Part shown: positions 8,906 to 18,478 of the stretch, in pieces
Layout: each line of letters begins with the position of its first letter
Position numbering within the stretch: position 1 is the stretch's first letter
NCBI GenBank assembly: GCA_025916135.1
Contig: CP104793.1
Location: 2,666,001-2,730,000, forward strand
Reading direction: 5' to 3'
From: Rhodobacteraceae bacterium D3-12
Lineage (GTDB): Bacteria; Pseudomonadota; Alphaproteobacteria; Rhodobacterales; Rhodobacteraceae
Length of the DNA: 64,000 bases
Notes under the pieces: generated by a model
What the model was told of the DNA's origin: nothing
Database searches by the model: none
The model's input: only the letters and a program-made list of their open reading frames with translations
Position numbers and translations under genes: made by a program

Positions 8906-10336
8906 ATGTCTATCGGCGCTCGTTTAGGCTCTGCTTGCCTGCTCGCGGCACTATGGACCTCGCCGTCTGCCAAGGCTGAGCAAGCGACCAACCTCACCCT
9001 CCCCCAAGCCCGCGCCGTGGCGATCTCGGCGCTCCGCGAAGGGCGGCCGCAACTCGCCTATTCCCTCTCCAAGGCCCTGCTCAAGGCCAACCCGCGCGAC
9101 GCCTCCGCCTATTTTGTGATCGCCCGCTCGCTTGAGCAAATGCGCGACCCGAAACTTGGCCGCCGCGCCGCCGGTTATGCCTTTCGCTACTCCAAAACGC
9201 CCAATGACCGGTTTCTTGCCGCGCAAATGGCTGCGCGCCTGTCCTATCAAGCCAAGCAATACAACTATGCGCAATACTGGCTGCGCCGCTCCATTGACAG
9301 CGCCCCGGATGACCGTCTACGCCAGCAAACCATCAATGATTTCAAACGTGTATCGCGTGAAAATCCGCTGCGGTTCAATATCCAGTTTTCGCTCGCCCCC
9401 TCCGATAACGTCAATTCCGGCACCGACAATGACTATTCTACCGCCGATGGGTTGATCGGCGGCGGGGTGATCTCGGATGATGGGCAACCGCTCAGCGGTG
9501 TGGTGGCCAAGGCCGGGTTAACCGGGCCCTACCGCCTGCACCTCTCCAAAACCGCCGAAACCCGCCTCACCGCGAAACTGCAAACCCGGCAGGTGTTCCT
9601 TACCTCCGAGGCGCGCGCGAAACTGCAATCCAGCCCCTTCCCGTCTGTGCAAAACAAAACCGGGCGGGATTTTTCAAGCACCACGCTGGAAATGGGCGTC
9701 GCCCACAGCTTTGTGCTCGGCCAAACCGCCGACCGGCCCCGTGGCAACGGGTTTGGCCGCGTGTCGTTCAGCCTTGGTCAGCAATGGTATGCCCAAGACC
9801 CCTATTCGCGCTACGCCAAGGTCGGGCTTGAGCGTGGCTTTACTCTCGCCCCCGGGCGCAGCCTGCGCTTTGGCGCGTTTTTCACCCGGCGCGACTATGG
9901 CGATCCGTTTCCGTCCAACCGGGTCGAACTGCGCGTCGATTACGCCCATGCCTTTGAAAACGGGGCACAATTGGGCACCGGCGTTATGCTCGCCCGCACA
10001 AGCGCCGATGGCAACAACCGCAACAATGACCTCGCCAATCTCTATGTCACCTACAGGCCGGCCAAGCGGATCGGCCCGGCCAAGGCCACCTTCACCCTTG
10101 CTGCCGTTCGCTCGGATTATCCCGGCTACCTGCTGCTCAACCCGTTTCCCACCGCCGTTCCCGGCGGGCGGCGCGACAACACGCTTTACGGAGCGGCCGC
10201 GTTTCAGTTTGACCAGTTCGAATTTGCCGGATTCTCCCCGGAATTGCTGCTCAGCACCCGCCAAACCACCTCGAACGTAAGTCGCTTTGACACCAGCGAA
10301 GTTACCCTGTCTATTGGCATCAAATCCAGCTTCTAG
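8906..10336 (+). CDS. Slam-like (DUF560) outer-membrane translocator, type 11 secretion
   Basis: A 476-aa protein with a signal peptide (GSACLLAALWTSPSAKA), an alpha-helical TPR-like N-terminal domain (about residues 30-150; REGRPQLAYSLSKALLKANP, AQMAARLSYQAKQYNYAQYW) and a C-terminal beta-barrel of alternating amphipathic strands ending in SIGIKSSF with a terminal Phe, the usual outer-membrane insertion signal. TPR plus 14-strand barrel is the architecture of surface lipoprotein assembly modulators. It follows its likely cargo gene by 6 bp in one operon. I start at ATG 8906, which gives the signal peptide; the longer frame from 8822 would overlap the cargo gene. Confidence 0.82.
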   Translation: MSIGARLGSACLLAALWTSPSAKAEQATNLTLPQARAVAISALREGRPQLAYSLSKALLKANPRDASAYFVIARSLEQMRDPKLGRRAAGYAFRYSKTPNDRFLAAQMAARLSYQAKQYNYAQYWLRRSIDSAPDDRLRQQTINDFKRVSRENPLRFNIQFSLAPSDNVNSGTDNDYSTADGLIGGGVISDDGQPLSGVVAKAGLTGPYRLHLSKTAETRLTAKLQTRQVFLTSEARAKLQSSPFPSVQNKTGRDFSSTTLEMGVAHSFVLGQTADRPRGNGFGRVSFSLGQQWYAQDPYSRYAKVGLERGFTLAPGRSLRFGAFFTRRDYGDPFPSNRVELRVDYAHAFENGAQLGTGVMLARTSADGNNRNNDLANLYVTYRPAKRIGPAKATFTLAAVRSDYPGYLLLNPFPTAVPGGRRDNTLYGAAAFQFDQFEFAGFSPELLLSTRQTTSNVSRFDTSEVTLSIGIKSSF

Positions 10337-10406
10337 GCCCCGCCTTCGCGCAAGGGCCCGAACACTCAGGACGCCGGATCAACGCCAAACCAACAGGAGC
10401 GCGCAT

Positions 10407-10835
10407 ATGCATCTGAAATATCTGCACACTATGGTCCGGGTCAAAGACCTCGACAAAACCATCGCCTTTTTCGAACTGCTCGGCATGGTGAAAACCCGCC
10501 ACTACGACAGCGAAGAAGGGCGTTTTTCACTCATTTTCATGGCGCCGCCGGATCAGCCTGACTGCCCGGTTGAACTCACCTATAACTGGGATGGCGACGA
10601 CGAGCTGCCCTCCGACAGCCGCCATTTCGGACATCTCGCCTATGAGGTCGGCAATATCTACGACATGTGCCAACACCTTGCGGACAATGGTGTTGTCATC
10701 AACCGCCCACCGCGCGACGGGCGCATGGCGTTCATCCGCTCGCCCGACAATATCTCGATCGAACTGCTGCAAGAGGGCGACGCCCTGCCTCCGGCAGAAC
10801 CTTGGGCTAGCATGGGCAATACCGGCCACTGGTAA
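10407..10835 (+). CDS. gloA: Lactoylglutathione lyase (glyoxalase I)
   Basis: A 142-aa glyoxalase I converting the methylglyoxal-glutathione hemithioacetal to S-lactoylglutathione. The metal and glutathione-binding features are visible: HLKYLHTMVRVKDLDKTIAFFE with the first metal His, CPVELTYNWD with the first metal Glu, HFGHLAYEV with the second His and SPDNISIELLQ with the second Glu. Start ATG 10407 follows AGGAGCGCGCAT. The gene lies 70 bp after the Slam-like gene on the same strand but belongs to core metabolism, so the link is probably chance. A strong hairpin follows. Confidence 0.93.
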   Translation: MHLKYLHTMVRVKDLDKTIAFFELLGMVKTRHYDSEEGRFSLIFMAPPDQPDCPVELTYNWDGDDELPSDSRHFGHLAYEVGNIYDMCQHLADNGVVINRPPRDGRMAFIRSPDNISIELLQEGDALPPAEPWASMGNTGHW

Positions 10836-10866
10836 ACGCGCATCTTGCGGCGCTTGTCATGCCGCA

Positions 10867-10905
10867 CACCCCACGCCGCGCTCCTTCGGGGCGCGGCGTG
10901 GGGTG
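10867..10905 (+). terminator. Strong hairpin after gloA
   Basis: An 18-bp stem (CACCCCACGCCGCGCTCC, loop TTC, matching right arm with one G-T pair) lies 31 bp after the gloA stop. No T-run follows on the plus strand; it may act in both directions between the convergent gloA and MarR genes. Confidence 0.6.
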
Positions 10906-11042
10906 AAAATCAACAAACCTCTAGCGCCTGATTTTGATCTGACCGATTAATCTGTCTGGCCCTGCCATTCACGGCAAACATGCACAGGATTGGCGGGCTT
11001 GCCGGAATTGGCGGGCGCCCCGGACGAATGCACATGTCGAAT

Positions 11043-11265
11043 TGTTCAAATGGGTTGCGCCTCGCGCCGCGCACCGACTGTTCTAAGGGATTGCGCCGCG
11101 CTGCGCGCGTCAACTGTTCAAAGAGATTGCGCCGCGCTGCGCGCGTCGCTGGGGGGGGCCTCGCTCCGCTCGGCCCCATCCAAGCGGCAAAGACAGTGAG
11201 ACATCACAGCCCTAAGCGCGTTCTGACAGGTTGGAAATGGGTATTTCCACCATTAAAGAAACCCA
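11043..11265. repeat. 36-bp tandem repeats plus G/C hairpin and GGTATTT motif
   Basis: Three 36-bp tandem units with the core ATTGCGCCGCGCTGCGCGCG (cores at 11055, 11091 and 11127), then a G-run/C-run hairpin around CTCGCTCCGCTCGG (11151-11177), then GGAAATGGGTATTTCC near 11233-11248. The same order of parts recurs at 15600-15893. It fills most of the 520-bp gap between gloA and the MarR gene. Confidence 0.7.
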
Positions 11266-11355
11266 ACATGCGCCTCTTTCATGGGACAAACACCCACAAT
11301 CCCACCCCTGCCCCAAGCGGCGCCAGCTCACAAAGACGCACCGCTGAACAGCCGC

Positions 11356-11895
11356 TCAATAGATATAGCGGATCTGATCGGTCCAATACCGCTCAACCCG
11401 GCGCAAGGCCGTGGTGATATCATCCAGCCCCTCATGGCTCAGCACGCCTTTACGGATCAGCCCTTCGGCATGGCGGCCGAACAATTTACCAACCGTCTCG
11501 CAAATCTCGCGCCCGCTCGCCGTAAGCCTGACGCGCACGGACCGGCGGTCAACCTCGCATCGCTGATGGTGCATATACCCCATCTCGACCAGCTTTTTGA
11601 GATTATAGCTGACGTTGGAGCCCTGGTAATAGCCGCGCGATTTCAATTCGCCCGCCGTCACCTCGTTATCGCCGATGTTGAAGAGCAAAAGCGCCTGTAC
11701 GGCGTTGATTTCCAACACCCCGACCCGCTCGAACTCATCCTTGATCACATCCAGCAAAAGCCGGTGCAATCGTTCCACCAGAGACAGCGCCTCAAGGTAG
11801 CCGGTCATGAAACCGGCCTCGGAGCCGTCGTTCAGCCCGTTGTTCAATGTGACGTCGCCTTCAGGCTCGTCCTTCATCGGCATGTGAATACTCAT
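11356..11895 (-). CDS. MarR-family winged-helix regulator, LdtR-like
   Basis: A 179-aa transcription factor with a MarR-type winged helix: LEINAVQALLLFNIGDNEVTAGELKSRG leading into the recognition helix YYQGSNVSYNLKKLVEMGY, then the wing DRRSVRVRLTASGREI. The GYYQGSNVSYN segment matches the alphaproteobacterial subgroup that includes LdtR, a regulator of an L,D-transpeptidase and osmotic stress genes in Liberibacter; that assignment is by resemblance. It is transcribed alone, with a repeat element downstream. The start at 11895 has further in-frame Met codons shortly after (residues 5 and 7). Confidence 0.8.
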   Translation of the reverse strand: MSIHMPMKDEPEGDVTLNNGLNDGSEAGFMTGYLEALSLVERLHRLLLDVIKDEFERVGVLEINAVQALLLFNIGDNEVTAGELKSRGYYQGSNVSYNLKKLVEMGYMHHQRCEVDRRSVRVRLTASGREICETVGKLFGRHAEGLIRKGVLSHEGLDDITTALRRVERYWTDQIRYIY

Positions 11896-12007
11896 TCTGA
11901 TCTCCGTCGATACCGCTCGGAGGACAGAAATGAGCTATAAACCCGAAAAAACGGTTAAACGCGTGACGAGATTGCCTAAAAATCGCTCTATCTCGGGGCT
12001 GCCACGC

Positions 12008-12286
12008 CTATCTTGCGTCGATCACGGCCTGTATCTCGCTGATCAAAGGGGCCACATGTGCCGGCGCTTTTGCCTGTCCGCTGACCCAACGATAGAGGCC
12101 CTGATCGTTCTCGTTCAACAGATCGTCATAGGCATCAAGCCCGGCCTCATCCATCCCGTCCAGCCGCGCCGCAACAAAGCGCATCAGGATCAGGTCCATC
12201 TCCTTGGTGCCGCGCCGCATCGAGCGCATCTGCATCCGTTTCAGCCGCGCTTCGCGGCTTTCTCCCGCCGGTCGATGCTCACCCAA
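12008..12286 (-). CDS. sdhE: FAD assembly factor SdhE
   Basis: Small (~92 aa) protein of the Sdh5/SdhE (DUF339) family that helps insert covalent FAD into succinate dehydrogenase. The hallmark RGTKEMDLIL (RGxxExD) and the C-terminal LLNENDQGLYRWVSGQ are present. The conserved stretch RLKRMQMRSMRRG must be included, so the start is upstream of the ATG at 12235; a TTG at 12286 overlapping the end of the XRE gene is my best choice, with an ATG at 12313 inside that gene as alternative. It forms an operon with the upstream XRE regulator. Confidence 0.85.
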   Translation of the reverse strand: MGEHRPAGESREARLKRMQMRSMRRGTKEMDLILMRFVAARLDGMDEAGLDAYDDLLNENDQGLYRWVSGQAKAPAHVAPLISEIQAVIDAR

Positions 12287-12683
12287 GGCCTTGCTCCCGC
12301 AACACAGCGGCAAGGCGTTTTTCCAACCCGCCCAGACGGTTCGCCGTTTTGTTCGCCGCCACCTTCATGGCGCGAATCTCAGTCAAAAGCGCCAATGCGT
12401 CCTCGGTCAGAGGCACGCCCTCGTCCGGGGCGCTCACCCCTTCGCCCTCGCCTTCCAACAGCCAGCGCATCGACACATTCAACAGGCCCGCCAGCATCGA
12501 AAGCTTGTTGGCGCGCGGCTCGGACATGTCGTTTTCCCAACTGCGGATCGTGGTCAGCTTCACGCCCAACCGCTTGGCCAGCTCTTTTTGGGTCATCCCC
12601 GCCGCTTCACGCGCGCCGGTGATCCGGTCGCCCAGAGTGGCGCTTTCATTGTCAAACCAGCCGTCAGCGTCTTGTTCGGTCAT
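12279..12683 (-). CDS. XRE-family helix-turn-helix regulator
   Basis: A 134-aa DNA-binding protein. Residues about 17-72 form a Cro/CI-type helix-turn-helix: LGDRITGAREAAGMTQKELA, then VKLTTIRSWENDMSEPRAN, then LLNVSMRWLLEGEG. The C-terminal 50 residues (LLTEIRAMKVAANKTANRLGGLEKRL) look like a short coiled coil, possibly for oligomerisation. It overlaps the start of sdhE and diverges from the aspartate aminotransferase gene across a 102-bp gap, so either is a possible target. Target unknown. Confidence 0.85.
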   Translation of the reverse strand: MTEQDADGWFDNESATLGDRITGAREAAGMTQKELAKRLGVKLTTIRSWENDMSEPRANKLSMLAGLLNVSMRWLLEGEGEGVSAPDEGVPLTEDALALLTEIRAMKVAANKTANRLGGLEKRLAAVLREQGLG

Positions 12684-12749
12684 TCCATTTGCCTCATATC
12701 TGTTGCGCTGCCCGTTCCCGCTTGAACGGCCCTTGCGGGCAACCTATGA

Positions 12750-13988
<1,239 letters not shown>

Positions 13989-13995
13989 TCAAGGC

Positions 13996-14023
13996 GGGCG
14001 CGCGACCCAATCGGCGCGCGCCC
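13996..14023 (+). terminator. Hairpin after aspartate aminotransferase
   Basis: GGGCGCGCG / CGCGCGCCC, a perfect 9-bp stem with a 10-nt loop, 7 bp after the aatA stop and followed by CCCTTCCC. It also lies just past the 3' end of the convergent SUKH-like gene, so it may serve both. Confidence 0.5.
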
Positions 14024-14065
14024 CCTTCCCCATCTGCCCTGTAAGCCGACCCCGTAAGCCTGCGC

Positions 14066-15055
14066 CTACGTCAGACGAAACCGGCGCAGCGCCTCCATCA
14101 TGGCGCTGTGATGCTGGTCAAGCAGGCCGATCATCGCCTCGAAACTCTCGGCCAGAGGGAGAAGCGCCTCAGGCTCCATGATCTCCCAGAAGGCGCCGTC
14201 GCGCTGGCTGCGGATCGCCTCTTTCACCTCTTCGACCATCCCGAAATGGTATTCGTGATCAAGGAAATAGACCTTGCCGCGGCGCGCACCGCTTAGCGCC
14301 TGCACGATCAGGTTGCCACCGGCATCGACGCCGACAGGCACCACATGGGCGAGGTATTCGGGGGCAAAGAAGTTAAAGGCGCCGGGGTCTTCGGGATAGC
14401 CGATATGCGGATGGCCGGAACGAAAGCCGAAGATCGTATGGATGTCGCGCATCAGCCCGAGCTTTTCCTCATGGGCCTCTTCGTAATCCGCCAACGCGGT
14501 ATAAAACGCGGTGGCGCGTGACCAGTCCGGCGCTTGCCACCAGACATAGCTCTGCCCGTTGACCCGCCGTAGATAGGCGAGGTGATCGTCGCAGAGCGGC
14601 AGCGGCAGCTGTTGCGCGAAGGCGGCGATCAGCGTCTCGTCGGCGGGAGCTGCGGCGCCGGGGCGTCCAAAAGCACCCTGTTCGGCGGAATAGACCTCGA
14701 CCCAGAGCGCGGCGCGGTTTTCCGGATTGCCCTGCTCGCTCAGAATGATCTGTCGCCGTTCCAGCCTTGGCGGATCGGTGAAGGTCAGCGCGAAATCGTA
14801 AACCGCCCCCTGCCCGGGGCTGAAGGTGACGGTGCTGCCGTTGGCCTGTTTGCTGCCATCCTCGCGCAGGCAGGCGATCTCGATCGTGACGGGGCGCGGG
14901 GCCTCGCCCGCGTCCAGCTCGAGCGCGATGGCCACCCCGACATGCTGTCCGTGGTAGAGCGGCATGGGACGCCCCATCCAATGGCCCGTGAGGTGGTAGA
15001 AGCCGTCGTCTTTCTTGCGGGCCGGGCTGGCGCTTCTGAATACCGGTCTTGGCAT
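14066..15055 (-). CDS. SMI1/KNR4 (SUKH)-like protein with extra N-terminal domain
   Basis: A 329-aa soluble protein with no signal peptide. The start at 15055 (MPRPVFRSASPARKK) avoids an implausible basic extension. The N-terminal ~130 residues form a beta-rich domain (FYHLTGHWMGRPMPLYHGQHVG, ALTFTDPPRLERRQIILSEQ). The C-terminal part (LAYLRRVNGQSYVWWQAPDW, GFRSGHPHIGYPEDPGAFNFF, GKVYFLDHEYHFGMVEEV) has the feel of SMI1/KNR4-type domains, used by many bacterial immunity proteins. No toxin gene is adjacent; it diverges from a small conserved gene. The family call is tentative. Confidence 0.45.
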   Translation of the reverse strand: MPRPVFRSASPARKKDDGFYHLTGHWMGRPMPLYHGQHVGVAIALELDAGEAPRPVTIEIACLREDGSKQANGSTVTFSPGQGAVYDFALTFTDPPRLERRQIILSEQGNPENRAALWVEVYSAEQGAFGRPGAAAPADETLIAAFAQQLPLPLCDDHLAYLRRVNGQSYVWWQAPDWSRATAFYTALADYEEAHEEKLGLMRDIHTIFGFRSGHPHIGYPEDPGAFNFFAPEYLAHVVPVGVDAGGNLIVQALSGARRGKVYFLDHEYHFGMVEEVKEAIRSQRDGAFWEIMEPEALLPLAESFEAMIGLLDQHHSAMMEALRRFRLT

Positions 15056-15197
15056 GCTGATCCCTTTCACCTCACGCGTCACCGTAAGCAGCGTGGCGCG
15101 GCAGCGCAGAGGGTTCAAGCCTAAACGCCGCTTGAAAACCCCTGACCCGCACGGCATTGTCACGACGCGATACAGCACAGGCGAAAGCACGTCCCTC

Positions 15198-15596
15198 ATG
15201 TCCGATCTACCAGAATATTACTTCCGCGTGCGCGAGAACGGCGCCTTTGTGTTCCGCGTCGATACAGAAAACCGCCAGCGGCGGATCGAGATGGACCAGA
15301 TCGCCGTGATTAACATGCGCAACGGCGAGGTGAAGCCGCATGGCCAGCGCGCGTTGAGCGAGGCTGATGTCGAGGCGATCCGCGTCTGGATGGAAGAGCG
15401 CGCGGCAACGCTCGCCGCGCGGGATATCGACGATATCCACCGGGCGGTAGATTACCTGAACCTCACCACCCATTGGGCGCAGTCACGCGCCACCGAAGAA
15501 CAGCTTGAGCATGTCACCGATGCGCTGTTGCTGGCGATGCACGACCTGCGCTCGGTTCTGGTGCGCAAGAAAGCGGATCGTCTGCTGAAAGACTAA
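15198..15596 (+). CDS. Conserved hypothetical protein of Rhodobacterales
   Basis: A 132-aa soluble protein beginning MSDLPEYYFRVRENGAFVFRV. It is charged and helical, with DDIHRAVDYLNLTTHWAQSRA and AMHDLRSVLVRKKADRL. The start at 15198 is chosen because the preceding in-frame sequence is basic and low in complexity and overlaps the divergent gene. Proteins very like this recur in roseobacter genomes as conserved hypotheticals; I know of no assigned function. Divergently placed to the SUKH-like gene with a 142-bp gap; a tandem repeat element begins 4 bp after its stop. Confidence 0.75.
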   Translation: MSDLPEYYFRVRENGAFVFRVDTENRQRRIEMDQIAVINMRNGEVKPHGQRALSEADVEAIRVWMEERAATLAARDIDDIHRAVDYLNLTTHWAQSRATEEQLEHVTDALLLAMHDLRSVLVRKKADRLLKD

Positions 15597-15599
15597 CCT

Positions 15600-15893
15600 T
15601 TGATCGGCTGCGCTGCGCTTCGACCAGTCTAAAGGGTTTGCGCCGCGCTTCGCGCGTCAACCGGCCTGAAGGGATTGCGCCACGCTTCGCGCGTCAACGG
15701 GTCAGAAGGAATTGCGCCGCGCTTCGCGCGTCAACAGGCCTAAAGGGTTTGCGCCGCGCTTCGCGCGTCGCCAGGGGGGCCTCGCTCCGCTCGGCCCCCC
15801 ATCCAGTCGCCACCACAAGACCCCGCTTTTAATTGTTGGCGTCTGCTGCGGCGTTGGAAATGGGTATTTTTCAATGAAAAGAAACGCCGGGGC
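15600..15893. repeat. 37-bp tandem repeats plus G/C hairpin and GGTATTT motif
   Basis: Four 37-bp units with the core TTGCGCCGCGCTTCGCGCG (cores at 15638, 15675, 15712 and 15749), then a hairpin of a G run and C run around CTCGCTCCGCTCGG (15774-15800), then TTGGAAATGGGTATTTTTC (15854-15872) and AAAAGAAACGCC. It is the same composite element as at 11043-11265, with one more unit. It occupies the whole gap before the MATE gene stop. Confidence 0.75.
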
Positions 15894-15895
15894 GC

Positions 15896-17257
15896 TTACG
15901 CCTCAGGCAGGGCACGCGCAAGGCTGACGCGCCAGAAGCGCCACATCAAAAGCGCGGCCGCCACGGCAAGGCCAATGGCCAGACCAAGCCAGATGCCAAC
16001 CCCGCCATAGCCCAGCGGGAAGCCGAGCGCATAGCTTGTCGGGACGCCGATCACCCAATAGGCCAGCACCGCCATCATCATCGGCACGCGCGTGTCCATC
16101 ACCCCGCGCAGCAGGCCCAGCGCCATGACCTGCGCCGCATCAACCAGCTGAAACAGCGCCGCCGCCGCCATCAGAGCCACGCCAATCGCCAGCACCGCGC
16201 CGCGTGCCGGATCGTCGGGCGCAAGGAACAACCCGACCAGCCAGCCCGGCACCGTCAGGAACAAAACGACCGACGCCAACGCCGCCAGCATCGAAACCGC
16301 CACCACTACGATGCCGCCGCGTTTAAGCCCTTCGGGATCGCGCCGCCCCAAGGCGCGCCCCGCGCGCACCGTCGCCGCGCTTGACAGCGCCAGATGCACC
16401 ATGAACGTCGCCGAGGAGATTTGCAGCGCAATCCCATGCGCCGCCAATTGCGCCGTCCCGAGCCAGCCCATCATCACCGAACTTGCGGCGAACAGGCTCA
16501 CCTCGGCCAACGAGGTCAAACCGATCGGCAAGCCCAAGCGCACCACGAGACCCATCGCCTCGCCGTCGATTTTCCACAGCCGCTGGAACAGGTGATGCTG
16601 CGGAACAACCCGCAGGATATAGGCCAGCAGGATCACGAGCAGCAGCACCTGAACCACGAAAGACGCCACCGCCGCGCCGCGAATGCCAAGCTCGGGCGCG
16701 CCCCAGTTGCCAAAGATCAACGCATAGTTCAGCACCGCGTTCAGCACCGCCGCCGCCACTGTGGCCCAAAGCACGACCAGCGTGTGCTCCAAGGCCGACA
16801 GGTAGGATTTAAGCACCATCCCCGCGAGGGCAAACACAATCGCAAAGCCCGCAATCTCAAGGTATTGCGCCGCAAGCTCGACCATCACCGGCGCCTGCCC
16901 CAAGGCCTCAAGCAGCGCGCGCGCGAAAATGAACGCCGGGAAACAGGCCAAGGCAAAGGCAACCGAGGCCCAAAGCCCCATGCGCGTGACCCGGCGCACG
17001 CGGGTCGCATCACCCGTCGCCTCGGCTTCGGCAACCGCTGGCATCACCGCCAGAGCAAGCCCCGAGCCAAAGATGAAGAGCACGAAAAACACCATCCCGC
17101 CAAGGACTTGCGCGGCCAGCGCCTCGACATCATACCAGCCGAGCATCACCGTATCGGTGATCGTGATCCCAAATTGCGCGAGATTGCCCCCGACGAGCGG
17201 AACGCCAAGCTTCAGCACCGCGCGCAAATGCCCGCTATATGTCATCCTCTCGCTCAT
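15896..17257 (-). CDS. MATE-family multidrug efflux transporter
   Basis: A 453-aa, 12-helix inner-membrane transporter of the multidrug and toxin extrusion family, exporting drugs in exchange for Na+ or H+. Family landmarks: LKLGVPLVGGNLAQFGITITDTVMLGW at the start of the first half, VRLGLPIGLTSLAEVSLFAASSVMMGWLG at the start of the second half, and GLLRGVMDTRVPMMMAVLAYW. The start at 17257 (MSERMTYSGH) is where homologues begin; the longer frame from 17482 adds an arginine-rich tail without hydrophobic segments. No adjacent regulator is visible. Substrate cannot be told. Confidence 0.9.
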   Translation of the reverse strand: MSERMTYSGHLRAVLKLGVPLVGGNLAQFGITITDTVMLGWYDVEALAAQVLGGMVFFVLFIFGSGLALAVMPAVAEAEATGDATRVRRVTRMGLWASVAFALACFPAFIFARALLEALGQAPVMVELAAQYLEIAGFAIVFALAGMVLKSYLSALEHTLVVLWATVAAAVLNAVLNYALIFGNWGAPELGIRGAAVASFVVQVLLLVILLAYILRVVPQHHLFQRLWKIDGEAMGLVVRLGLPIGLTSLAEVSLFAASSVMMGWLGTAQLAAHGIALQISSATFMVHLALSSAATVRAGRALGRRDPEGLKRGGIVVVAVSMLAALASVVLFLTVPGWLVGLFLAPDDPARGAVLAIGVALMAAAALFQLVDAAQVMALGLLRGVMDTRVPMMMAVLAYWVIGVPTSYALGFPLGYGGVGIWLGLAIGLAVAAALLMWRFWRVSLARALPEA

Positions 17258-17485
17258 GGCGAAAAGCCTTACGCCCGGTCGCAGATGGGGGCAAGAGCGG
17301 GCAGAACCGGCGCTCTGACCTTTGCCACCCCGACGCGGGGCGGCACCGTCGGATTTAGGTATTTTCTCAACAAGAGAAACACACGCGCCCGGCTTCTGTC
17401 GTGGGGACCATACGCGGTGCACTGGCCCGTGGCATCCTGCGCCCACTTGGCCGCGCGGTTGGCACATCAATCGCACCAGCACCGC

Positions 17486-18478
17486 TCAGAGCGCGCCAAG
17501 TGCCCCCAAGGCGAGCCGCGCTGCAACCATGGCGACAAGCGCCCCTGCCAGCATCTCGATCAGAGAGGCGGCGCGCGCGGCGCCATTGCCGCTCATGGCT
17601 TGGGCCAAGGTGCTCTCGCGCAAGGCAACGGCGGCGATGGCCACAACCACGGTCACGCTGGCCGTGCCAAGACCCATCGCCAAAGCGCCCGCGATCCCGG
17701 CTGCACCGATGCCCATCTGCCATGTCAGGATCAACAGAAAGACGGCCCCCGTGCAGGGACGTAGCGCGACCGAGCCGATCAACACCACCGCATCGCGAAG
17801 CGAGCGGACGTTCGCGGCTTCTTCCGGCGTTACGCCGTGTTTGTGGCCGCAGGTCTCGCATATGCCATTTTCATCGTGGCTGTGGGTATGGCTATGAGCA
17901 TGGTGGTGATCGCCAAGATCGTGCTGGGCGTGATGAAGCGCATGGTGATCCTCGCCATGCCCCGCCTCTGTCCGCAGCTCCCGCATCCGCCACAAGCGCC
18001 GCGCACCGCGGATCAAAAGCCACAGCCCGACCAAGGCAATCGCGCCGTAGCTCACCGGCTCAAGCAAGCGATCCGCTACATCCGTCACCTGCTGGCGGCC
18101 CCAGTTGAACAGGCCAACCCCGGCATAGACCAACACAATCGCCGTGCCCGCCTGCGCCAGACTCGCCCCCAGCGCCAACAGCGACAGCCGCAGCGTTGCG
18201 ACCTTGCGCCCGACGCCATAGCCGCCAATCACCAGCTTGCCGTGACCCGGCCCCGCCGCATGGAAAAACCCGTAAGCAAAGCACAGGCCCATCAACCCGC
18301 CCCAAGCCGCGCCATCACCGCCGCGCAGCCGCCGCAGCATCCCGGCCATAGCGTTCTGCACATCGCGTTGCTCGGCTGCGGCCCAAATCTCGACCCGCGT
18401 CATCCCGCCCATCGCCCAGAGCCAGACCGCCAGCGCCCCCGCCGCGACAATCGGCAGGATCAGGAGCCAACGTCGCAT
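17486..18478 (-). CDS. Nickel/cobalt transporter, NicO/RcnA family
   Basis: A 330-aa polytopic membrane protein. The NicO signature HAAGPGHGK lies in AYGFFHAAGPGHGKLVIGGY, and ALRPCTGAVFLL gives the second conserved block. Between helices is a His-rich cytoplasmic or periplasmic loop (HALHHAQHDLGDHHHAHSHTHSHD) plus CETCGHKH, expected to bind Ni or Co. RcnA-type members export these metals; others import. It overlaps the 3' end of a DUF1007 gene, a combination often seen for metal transport. The start at 18478 is preceded by sequence of the DUF1007 gene. Confidence 0.9.
   Translation of the reverse strand: MRRWLLILPIVAAGALAVWLWAMGGMTRVEIWAAAEQRDVQNAMAGMLRRLRGGDGAAWGGLMGLCFAYGFFHAAGPGHGKLVIGGYGVGRKVATLRLSLLALGASLAQAGTAIVLVYAGVGLFNWGRQQVTDVADRLLEPVSYGAIALVGLWLLIRGARRLWRMRELRTEAGHGEDHHALHHAQHDLGDHHHAHSHTHSHDENGICETCGHKHGVTPEEAANVRSLRDAVVLIGSVALRPCTGAVFLLILTWQMGIGAAGIAGALAMGLGTASVTVVVAIAAVALRESTLAQAMSGNGAARAASLIEMLAGALVAMVAARLALGALGAL

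Noticed and set aside
15638-15780. Possible CRISPR array in the 37-bp tandem units
   Set aside because: The units are contiguous copies with no unique spacers between identical repeats; no cas genes are nearby.
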